A stretch of DNA of 64,000 bases, taken from Bacteroidota bacterium. Its GTDB lineage: Bacteria; Bacteroidota; Bacteroidia; Bacteroidales; Lentimicrobiaceae. Position 1 is the first letter of the stretch, and every line of letters starts with the position of its first letter. The position numbers were made by a program, and so were the translations under genes. This document shows positions 52,350 through 61,200 of the stretch, in pieces. Under the pieces are notes generated by a model, which saw nothing but the letters and a program-made list of their open reading frames with translations, was not told the DNA's origin and did no database searches. The stretch lies in the NCBI GenBank assembly GCA_023434665.1, contig JAEYSM010000062.1, positions 19,789 to 83,788 of the forward strand, given 5' to 3'.

Positions 52350-55094
52350 TTAAAAAGTGTAACTAATTCCCAAGCTAATATTTTGTCCTGTCTGATACTC
52401 ATTAAGTATAATCTGGGTACCGGTTGCAATGTCATTATCAGAAGTACCGCTAATGTTCTTGCGCATCAATATGTATTTGGAATTTAGTATATTCGACACC
52501 TTAGCTTTAATTGAGAAGTGTTTATTAAAACTAAGTGATGAGGCAAAATCAAGTGTTGGAAAGCCTTCTTCAATAATATCATTGAAACCTTTGGCACCTA
52601 CTGTGTGAATCCTGTCGCTGAAATAATTGAAGAGGATTGATGTTACCAGACTCTTCTCATTAAGTTTAAAATTGTACGATAAGTCAATATTGGTAATAAA
52701 TGGGGATGCACCCTCAAGCATGCTATTACGAACCGGAGTATTAATTATTTTGAGATCAAGTTTGGTAAAGATATATGAGGCATTTAGTCCGATGGTTAGC
52801 CGGCTTATTTTGCTTAGCTGAGGGCTTGTATTGTTAAATATATTTTTGCGAAGTTCAATTGCTGCCCCGCTAACCTGTGCCTTATCGCTTATATTCTCGT
52901 AGGTAAGCAGTCCTGCTGAATTTCCCTGATCAACACGGCCAATAGGATTAGATATATGCTTATAGAAACCCGATAATGCCAATAATTCACCAGAGTTCAA
53001 ATAAAAATCCCATTTCAAATCAAGATTGTAACTTTTGGAGGGTACAATGTTGGGATTTCCCTGGCTTGCAAAAGAGATGTTTACATATTGATAAGGGGAA
53101 ATTTCTTTAGAGTGAGGTAAGGTATATGTCTTACTTGCACCAAAACGGATACTGTTCTTACTATTCACATCATACTTTAAATTCAGAGAAGGAAGAATAA
53201 AAGTTTGTGTTATTTTTTCGTTGCCCGGTTGGACGTGCTGAACATCATGATTTACGGTCATATTAACCATATCAACCCGCAATCCAGCATTTGCCGATAA
53301 TTTTCCGGTTAGTTGATATGAAAATTCACTATAACCTGAGTGAATATACTTAGTAACAGCATAAGAATTAGTTTGTCCCACTGCCATCGTTAGCCGACCA
53401 TTGGCAAGATTTTCTACAAAAAGATCATCCAACAGTAGGTTGTTAATAGTAAAACTATCCATACCGAGGGGGCTGAAATTATACTCAATAGCTTCAAAGG
53501 AGTCTTCAAGAAATCGCCCATTGTAACCAATCCTAATTGATGAATGGCTACTTTTAAAATTATCATCTATTTTGTATGTAATTGATGTCCTGGCGTTAAA
53601 GTCATTGTTTCGTAATTCTGAGAAGAACCGTTTATTTCTGTTGCTTCGGGTAAGGTCATATGTATCGTTATTTTTAAGAGAGAAGTAGTTAACACGTCTG
53701 TCAGGTTCTAGTCCGGTAACATTGTTATTTGCAACGGCAATTTCATAAGTTAAAGAAGGGGCTAATTTCCATTCAGTAATCAACTGATTTACAAACAACA
53801 TGTTATCGTTTGTTTGTTGCCTTATTAAAATGCCCATATTTGAGGGACTATCCTGATGACGTTCGGAATTGTATCCATTGTACTCACCTACATATTGATC
53901 ATTAGCATGAACAAGCATAAAATTGTATTTGATTATATGGTTGTTTAAGCCTAGTACAGCATTCGCAAGGACCAGTTGATTGATGGTTTTTGAAAATCTA
54001 TTACCTGTTTGATCCTGCCAGACTGTTCCATTAGTAGTTGTATTGCGAATAATCTCTTCTCTGTAAGCATCGTCTGAACTATGAGAAGCAGTTAGGAAAA
54101 CTGAAAATGAGTTTTTTGACTTCCCTAACGGGTAATATTTCCCGGCTGTTATACCGTAACTATGATTAAATGGAAAGGAAATAGCTATTGGATCGAGGCT
54201 GTTTGTGAATTTTGTTCCATCAGGTTTATCACTATTAGAATATCCAAAGTAATTGGAACCATCCTGAAGCAGAAAACTCTTTCCGGCTGAGATAGTATTC
54301 ATTCCGGCTGAAATGTCAACTGAAAATATCTGATCATCGAAGAGTTCTTTCGACGATATATCAATAACAGCTCCACTTACATCCGAAAAATCACGGGCAG
54401 CAAATACCTTACTTATTTTGATATTTTGAATCACATCTGAACCAAAGAAATCGAGTGAAATATTTTTATACTCCGGATCTTCAGAAGGGACAGGAAACCC
54501 ATTTAACAACGTAATATTGTACCTGTCACCTAATCCGCGGACAAATACATTTTTCACACCCTCTTGTCGAGAGATATCAACAACCTGTGTTACAGCAGTC
54601 CCTGCATCTCCAATTCCCTTGCGGGATAATTCATTCGCACCAATTGCCTGAGTAGCTATCAGAGCTTGCTTTTGCTCAATTAAAAGTATGCTTTCACTTT
54701 CACGATTTGCCTTGGCGACTATTTCAAATTCTGCCAGATCCATATCAGCAGAGTTCAGGAAGACATTTACCACAATTTCCTTATTTTTACCGGCAGCTTT
54801 AACAGGTTGGCGGACAGGAATATACGAAACGTAAGAGGCTATAAGATTATGGTCGCCTTCGGGAACGTTTTTGACAGTAAAGTTACCTTCAAGATCAGAG
54901 GCAGCTCCGATAGTAGTTCCTTCAATTCTGACACTTGCTCCAATTAGTGGCTCAAATGAATTTGCATCAAGAATTTTTCCTTTAATTACGCTTGTTTGAG
55001 CAGACGAATAAAATGAGCAGGCTGTTAGAAATGTAATCAGTATTACTTGTAATGGAATTGTCTTTTTCACGTAGTTAAGTTCTTGGAATGACAT
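52350..55094 (-). CDS. TonB-dependent receptor, non-SusC type
   Basis: From MSFQELNYVKK the product has 914 residues: signal (cut near YSSA-Q), a carboxypeptidase-regulatory-like domain (KGKILDANSFEPLIGASVRI), a plug (NVFVRGLGDRYNITLLNGFP; FRGLG box) and a barrel closing with QNISLGISYTF. It lacks the SusC signature and has a distinct plug beginning (QALIATQAIGANELSRKGIG). Ligand unknown; the neighbouring beta-helix lipoprotein is its likely partner. The start at 55094 is chosen because it gives a better signal peptide than the upstream ATG at 55124. Confidence 0.88.
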   Translation of the reverse strand: MSFQELNYVKKTIPLQVILITFLTACSFYSSAQTSVIKGKILDANSFEPLIGASVRIEGTTIGAASDLEGNFTVKNVPEGDHNLIASYVSYIPVRQPVKAAGKNKEIVVNVFLNSADMDLAEFEIVAKANRESESILLIEQKQALIATQAIGANELSRKGIGDAGTAVTQVVDISRQEGVKNVFVRGLGDRYNITLLNGFPVPSEDPEYKNISLDFFGSDVIQNIKISKVFAARDFSDVSGAVIDISSKELFDDQIFSVDISAGMNTISAGKSFLLQDGSNYFGYSNSDKPDGTKFTNSLDPIAISFPFNHSYGITAGKYYPLGKSKNSFSVFLTASHSSDDAYREEIIRNTTTNGTVWQDQTGNRFSKTINQLVLANAVLGLNNHIIKYNFMLVHANDQYVGEYNGYNSERHQDSPSNMGILIRQQTNDNMLFVNQLITEWKLAPSLTYEIAVANNNVTGLEPDRRVNYFSLKNNDTYDLTRSNRNKRFFSELRNNDFNARTSITYKIDDNFKSSHSSIRIGYNGRFLEDSFEAIEYNFSPLGMDSFTINNLLLDDLFVENLANGRLTMAVGQTNSYAVTKYIHSGYSEFSYQLTGKLSANAGLRVDMVNMTVNHDVQHVQPGNEKITQTFILPSLNLKYDVNSKNSIRFGASKTYTLPHSKEISPYQYVNISFASQGNPNIVPSKSYNLDLKWDFYLNSGELLALSGFYKHISNPIGRVDQGNSAGLLTYENISDKAQVSGAAIELRKNIFNNTSPQLSKISRLTIGLNASYIFTKLDLKIINTPVRNSMLEGASPFITNIDLSYNFKLNEKSLVTSILFNYFSDRIHTVGAKGFNDIIEEGFPTLDFASSLSFNKHFSIKAKVSNILNSKYILMRKNISGTSDNDIATGTQIILNEYQTGQNISLGISYTF

Positions 55095-55177
55095 GGTACA
55101 AAAGTCTTCCATGAATATTAACATTACGTTAAGCCAATATTACCTAATTGTTACATTTTAACAGATCAATAAAATAG

Positions 55178-55200
55178 AAGCTCTCCAGGGTGGAGAGCTT
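55178..55200 (-). terminator. Terminator of the T9SS adhesin operon
   Basis: Stem AAGCTCTCC/GGAGAGCTT (55178-55186, 55192-55200) with loop AGGGT, then CTATTTTATTG on the minus strand, 36 bp past the stop of the OmpA-type gene. Confidence 0.75.
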
Positions 55201-55235
55201 TCATGGGAAACATATTAAAGGAAAAAGGGGGCGAA

Positions 55236-57260
55236 TTAAATCTCCTTCTTATCCATACAATTTGAAAAGAAGTCGTTTTCGAGTTCTGACAGTTTGATTA
55301 CCTGTCCATTAGAGTAATTCTCGAGAGGTTCGTAATTTGATTTTTGTGCTGTTTCATCGATGCCGGTAATCTTGATCTCGGTTCTTCTATTATCCTGATG
55401 TTGGGCTTCAGTACAATCGACTCCGTCGGCACAATTATTTACCAGTTGAGTTTCTCCATAACCTTTGAAGGTTATTCTGTCTTTACTGATACCTTTACCG
55501 GTAATGTACATTACAGCTGACTCTGCCCTGCGGTCAGCAAGTTTTTCGTTATACGGATGAGAGCCGCGGCTGTCGGTGTGTGAGCCTAATTCAACTGTAA
55601 CATTTGGATTTATATTCAGGAAATCAACCACTTTGTTGAGTTCAATACTTGCATCCGAACGGATGTTCCATTTATCGAAATCGTAATATACGTTTTCCAG
55701 TTTGAATATCTCGTCAATTTCGAGCTTCATCAACAGAAGGTCACGATTTGACATTGTAGAGTCTAAGGATCTGGGTGGTATTGCCAGGCTAAGGCAATCG
55801 GTACTGTAATTTGATTTAACTGCCTTGAAAATATATGAGTGTCCACCTTTGAGAAGGATTGAGTACTGACCTTGATTGTCGGTTTTAAGGACAGTAACTT
55901 CCTGCATATCAGTATTCCAGACCAGAACAGTTGAATTTGGTAAAATCTGACCATCCTGACGATCTTTAACCAAGCCTGAAACTAAAATTTCCTCGTAGAA
56001 TTTAGCAGCCTTAGCCATGTAAATATCATCATCACCCTTGCCACCAGGCCTATTACTACTGAATAGGACAAGTCCGGATTCTGCTTTGTAAAATCCAAAG
56101 TCATCAGCAGGTGAATTTACCGGTTCTTTTAAATGTTCAGGTTCTGACCATTTATTGTTGGTAAATGAGGTTTTGAAAACATCGAGACTACCAAGTCCCG
56201 GCCATCCATCCGATGAGAAATACAATGCTCCGGATTTATCATAAAAAGGAAACATTTCATTACCGAAAGTATTCAATTCTTTGATATTAGTCAGGTTTGT
56301 CCATGCACCATCCACCATCTCAACTTTCCATAAATCAGTACCACCAACACCACCGGGCATATCCGAAACAAAATACATTGTTTTACCATCGCTTGAGATA
56401 GTAGGATGTCCTACAGAATATAACTCACTATTTAAGTAGAAAGGCACAGGCTCAGTCCATTTATTATTCTCCAGAGTTGATGAATACATTTGGAGGCGGT
56501 TAGTGTAATAACGTGAAGTATCGACGCTTCCCATTTTCCTGAATGCCCTTGTATAATATATTGTATTATTATCAGGACTGAATGAAGCAGGTCCGTCATG
56601 ATATATCATGTTAAGTTCGCGGGCAAAGATATTTGCATTGAGGTCCTTTTCGGGATTATCTAATGTGGGGATATCTGCCTCAAACATATCAAGATAATAG
56701 GCACCCGTCCATCCATAAGTTTTGGCTCCTGTCTGGTCACCTCTATCACTGGCAAATATTACTTTATCACCATATACTACAGGTGAGAAATCAGAATATG
56801 GTGAATTAAGTCCTTCGGCGTTAGCTATTTCATATATATCAGATTGTTCAGTCCGTTCAAAAAACATGCGGCAGTAGTCAGCATATATCCTTCCTCTTGG
56901 ATCTTCGGGTTTGATCTGCATATATTTTTCGAACTGCTCAATAGCTTCAGAATATTTTCCAAGACTCCTAAGCACCTGACCGTAGTTAAGGTAAGCTTCA
57001 GGGATCACATTTTCTTCAGTGACAGCTTTAGCATACCACTCTGCTGATTTGTCGAAATTGCTCGACAAACGATTAATATCACCAAGACGAGAAATTGCCA
57101 GTGTAGAATGTTTATTTCCTGAGGTAGCTATTTTTTCATAAACAGGAATGGCTTTTGCATAATCGAACCTCTGATACATTTGCTCGGCTTTCCGAATGGG
57201 TGTACAGCTTCCTATGATTATTGCCAGTGCCGATAAGATTACGATATATCTGTTTTTCAT
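55236..57260 (-). CDS. OmpA-domain T9SS-associated lipoprotein, PorE-like
   Basis: The 674-residue lipoprotein (lipobox GSC, Cys19) has TPR repeats (about 25-125), a WD40/PD40-type propeller (about 145-420; TMYFVSDMPGGVGGTDLWKV, LVLFSSNRPGGKGDDDIYMA), a carboxypeptidase-regulatory-like domain (about 425-500) and an OmpA-C peptidoglycan-binding domain (about 540-655; GSHTDSRGS and NEKLADRRAES, with the key Asp and Arg). This exact order is that of P. gingivalis PorE, a T9SS part that tethers the machine to peptidoglycan. Here it is the last gene in an operon with PorP/SprF and a giant adhesin, typical of cognate T9SS partner operons. Confidence 0.9.
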   Translation of the reverse strand: MKNRYIVILSALAIIIGSCTPIRKAEQMYQRFDYAKAIPVYEKIATSGNKHSTLAISRLGDINRLSSNFDKSAEWYAKAVTEENVIPEAYLNYGQVLRSLGKYSEAIEQFEKYMQIKPEDPRGRIYADYCRMFFERTEQSDIYEIANAEGLNSPYSDFSPVVYGDKVIFASDRGDQTGAKTYGWTGAYYLDMFEADIPTLDNPEKDLNANIFARELNMIYHDGPASFSPDNNTIYYTRAFRKMGSVDTSRYYTNRLQMYSSTLENNKWTEPVPFYLNSELYSVGHPTISSDGKTMYFVSDMPGGVGGTDLWKVEMVDGAWTNLTNIKELNTFGNEMFPFYDKSGALYFSSDGWPGLGSLDVFKTSFTNNKWSEPEHLKEPVNSPADDFGFYKAESGLVLFSSNRPGGKGDDDIYMAKAAKFYEEILVSGLVKDRQDGQILPNSTVLVWNTDMQEVTVLKTDNQGQYSILLKGGHSYIFKAVKSNYSTDCLSLAIPPRSLDSTMSNRDLLLMKLEIDEIFKLENVYYDFDKWNIRSDASIELNKVVDFLNINPNVTVELGSHTDSRGSHPYNEKLADRRAESAVMYITGKGISKDRITFKGYGETQLVNNCADGVDCTEAQHQDNRRTEIKITGIDETAQKSNYEPLENYSNGQVIKLSELENDFFSNCMDKKEI

Positions 57261-57302
57261 TTCACTAATTTTTTACATTCATTAATCAATACATCAACCT
57301 GT

Positions 57303-58244
57303 TTAGAAATACCTTGGTGTAAGTACACGTGGTTTGAAGATATTAGCCTCATAGGAAATCATGATTTCATGCGATCCGTCGTTATGTAATCTGATTTCGT
57401 TCAGAGCCGCATCATAAGAATAGCCTAACCGCCAGTTTTTGGTTAGGTTGAGTTCTACCATGAATACCAGGGCATTCTTGGTAGTTTCAGCATTAAAGTT
57501 TGAACGGTAGGAAGCCCCAAGCCATATCAGATCATTGAAAAGGAAGCTGGCATTAAGGTCAAAATTTAAAGGAGCGTTGTTGGTATATTTTACCAGTGCA
57601 CCCGGTCGGAAAACCACACTTGGACCAAAGGGAATTGCCACACCGGCCATTCCATAAAAATGTCGTGCTAATTTCCCGTAAGTACTTGTTTCTCCTTCTT
57701 CAACCTTACCATATTGACTTTCGAACAGTTGTTTTGATGAAAGTCCAATATAATAACTCTTCGTATAATAGTATACACCAAAATTGGCATCCGGTTTTAA
57801 TTTATTAGCCGGGCGGGTAAGAATTAAAGGGTCGTTTTGATCGTGTGCATTAAACTCATCCCAATTAATACTTACCTGGTTAAAACCTGCCTGTAAACCC
57901 AGGGATAGTATCCCATTATGGATTCTGATCCTGTAAGCATAATTAGCCATGAAACCCACATCACTGAATGGACCATTCTTATCAGCATAAGCATATAAGC
58001 CTAGTGCAACTTTCTCATTTCTCAGAGGACTGTGAGCACTAAAGGTGAAGGTTCGTGGAGCTCCATCAAAACCAAGCCACTGATATCTGTTTAGCAGGGT
58101 AAGAGTCATTACATCCCGACTACCAGAGTAAGCTGGATTGATAATCAACTTATTGAACATGAACTGACTGTACAATGCATCCCGCTGGGCGAAACTGCAG
58201 TATGTCATCAATACCAGACCGAATATGAGAGCTATCTTTTTCAT
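57303..58244 (-). CDS. PorP/SprF-family T9SS outer-membrane protein
   Basis: From MKKIALIFG the product has 313 residues. After the signal peptide (cut near SFA-Q) comes the family hallmark QRDALYSQFMFNKLIINPAYSG, then an outer-membrane beta-barrel with RYQWLGFDGAPRTF. SprF-type proteins help secrete or anchor a specific T9SS type B cargo. The gene lies 47 bp after the adhesin stop and 42 bp before the OmpA-type gene. Start at 58244 because the lipo-free signal peptide begins there; the frame opens 24 bp earlier. Confidence 0.92.
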   Translation of the reverse strand: MKKIALIFGLVLMTYCSFAQRDALYSQFMFNKLIINPAYSGSRDVMTLTLLNRYQWLGFDGAPRTFTFSAHSPLRNEKVALGLYAYADKNGPFSDVGFMANYAYRIRIHNGILSLGLQAGFNQVSINWDEFNAHDQNDPLILTRPANKLKPDANFGVYYYTKSYYIGLSSKQLFESQYGKVEEGETSTYGKLARHFYGMAGVAIPFGPSVVFRPGALVKYTNNAPLNFDLNASFLFNDLIWLGASYRSNFNAETTKNALVFMVELNLTKNWRLGYSYDAALNEIRLHNDGSHEIMISYEANIFKPRVLTPRYF

Positions 58245-58291
58245 CTTGCTTCTATTTAACTTGATCATTTTTTTCTATTGCCTACTCTGAG

Positions 58292-61200
58292 TTATTTCTT
58301 TTCGTGTGAGTGAATTACAACCCATCCGGTATAGATTTTCTCAACTGAGCGGAGTTTAATAATGTAGTAATAGGTTGAGGCTGGTAATAATTCGCCATTT
58401 CTATTAGTACCATCCCATCTTATCGTCGTGTTATTGTATCTCTCGAAGTAGCGGATCTGATCACCCCATCTGTTGAATACCAATACCTCATTGTCAGGAT
58501 ATTCAGTAATTCCTTCGATGAACCAGAAATCGTTGAAGTTATCTCCGTCAGGTGTGATTATGTTGTAAATAATCAGGGTATCACGAGGAGGAGCCGGAGC
58601 AATTACAATAGTTGAAGTTGTAGTATCCGAAACCGCAACACCATTCAGGTCTGAAAGTATGTATGTGTAAACATCAGTTCCTGTGTAATCAGCATAAGGA
58701 TTATAAGACACTGTGTTATCACTGTTAACAATAGCAGTTCCATGAACAGGAGCTTCAAGTATTGTGATTACAGGCACTACCCCTTCGAAGTTGTAGATAT
58801 CATTCTCCAGGTTGACAATAACCTTAGGAGTGTTGACTTCTGTTGTATCACTATCGGGATTGGCTATTAAGTAGATGTCCTCAGGAGTTTCACCCTGGAT
58901 AGTTATGATTACAGTTGCTTCATCACACAAATTGTCCTCATCGCATATACGGTAGTTGAAAGTATCAGTTCCGGTATAGCCTGAGTTTGGTGTGTATAAG
59001 AAGTCTCCATCGACAACCATTACGGATCCGTTAGCAGGGTCAGTAATGTTGATTAAGGTCGTTGGATCAATATTGCTATCACAATCAGTATCGTTTGCCA
59101 GTACATCAATTGTAACCGGTGTGTCGATTTCAGTTGTAGCAAAATCATCCAAAGCTACCGGTGGAGCAATTACAGTTACTGTCATCGAGCATGTGGATGT
59201 ATTTCCATGAATGTCGGTTACAGTCCATGTAATTGTTGTAGTTCCTGCAGGATAATAACCACTGGCATTTGCTGTGCTGTTGAAGTCGTTAATCACTGAT
59301 TCGATTCCACAATTGTCAGAAACTTCAGGTTCAGGAATTTCAACATAAGCTTCGCAATTTTCAGAAGCAACTACATCATTGATACTTTCAGGACATACAA
59401 TTACTGGAGCCTCAGTATCGGTAACAGTAACTGTCATTTCACACTCAGCGGTGTTTCCATGGATATCAGTCACTATCCAGGTAATGGTTGTTGTTCCAAC
59501 AGGATATTCACCCGATGCATTAGCAGTTCCGTTGAAGTCATTAACTATTGACTCAATTCCGCAATTGTCATTTGCTTCAGGAGCAGGAACTTCAATCATT
59601 GCAGAGCAAGCTCCCGGATCAGTATTCGCTGTAATGTCCTCAGGACATACGATTGTTGGATTCACATCATCATTGACTGTAACAGTCATTTCGCAAGTAG
59701 CAGTATTGCCATGGATATCGGTTACTGTCCATATAATGGTAGTTGTACCGACAGGATACTCGCCTGAAGCATTTGATGTTCCGGTAAAGCTATTTACAAT
59801 AGTTTCAATTCCGCAATTATCGGTTGCAACCGGAGCAGGAACTGTTACATTAGCACCGCATATTTCAGCATCAGTTGATACGGTAATGTCTTCCGGACAT
59901 GTAATAACCGGATTCTCATTATCATTAACTGTAACAGTCATTGTACATTCAGCTGTATTGCCATAATCGTCGGTGACTGTCCAGGTAATTACAGTGGTAC
60001 CAACCGGATAGAATCCTGAAGCATTTAATGTTCCGTTGAAGTCATTTACAATACTTGCTACACCGCAATTATCAGAAGCTTCAGGCTGTGGTATTGAAAC
60101 TTCAGCACCACATAAGCCCGGATCATTGTTTACAACAACATCCTCAGGACAAGAAATAACAGGATCAATATCATCAACTACTGTAACTGTCATTGTACAT
60201 TCAGCAGTATTGCCATAATCATCAGTAACAGTCCAGGTAATTTCGGTAGTTCCTATTGGATAAGTAGTACTTGCATTTGCTGTTCCTGTAAAGGAGTTTA
60301 CTATGCTATTTACATTACAATTGTCAGAGAACTGTGGCCATGGAACCGTTACATATGCATCGCATGATTCAGGATCAGCACTAACAGTAATGTCTTGCGG
60401 ACAAGTGATTGAAGGAGCTTCTGTATCATTTACGGTTACAGTAGTCTGACCGGTTACAGTATTACCGCACTCGTCAGTTGCTGTCCATAATATAGTAGTT
60501 GTTCCTACTTCGTAGAATCCGCTGGCATCATTAGTACCAGTAATATTGTTAGTGATGGTAACTATGCCGCACTCGTCATCAGCAGTTGCGATCAGATCAA
60601 CCTGAGCACCACAGAGTCCTTCATCATTGTCAACAACAACATTAGCAGGAACATTAATCCATGGGTTAGATGTATCGATAATCGTGAATGTAGCACTGGC
60701 AGTAGCAGTATTACCACATTCATCAGTTGCTGTGAAAGTTACAGTTGCAGTACCTGTATTGCCGCATCCGTTTGACAATCCGTTGAAGTTAGTTGTGATA
60801 GTGACTTCGCCACAATTATCGGTTGCTTCAGCACTATTTAACCATGCATTGAGATCGGTAATGTTTCCTTCACCATCGCATTCAACTGTCATATCCTCAG
60901 GGATAATAGTGAATTCAGGTGCAGTATTGTCTTCTACAGTAATATTCTGTGAACCTTGGCTGCTGTTACCGCACTCGTCAGTGGCAGTCCAGGTCCGTGT
61001 TATGGTATAGTTTCCGGCACAATCACCAGTTTCTATTTCTTCACCATTGTAAACTACAGTCACATCCGAACAATTATCCATTGCTACCGGAGTTCCTGGT
61101 TCAGGCACTTCTGTACATTCCACTGTGATATTCTCAGGTATGTATGTGAATACAGGATCCTGAGTATCAACTATGGTGAATGTTGCTGTTTCTGAAATTG

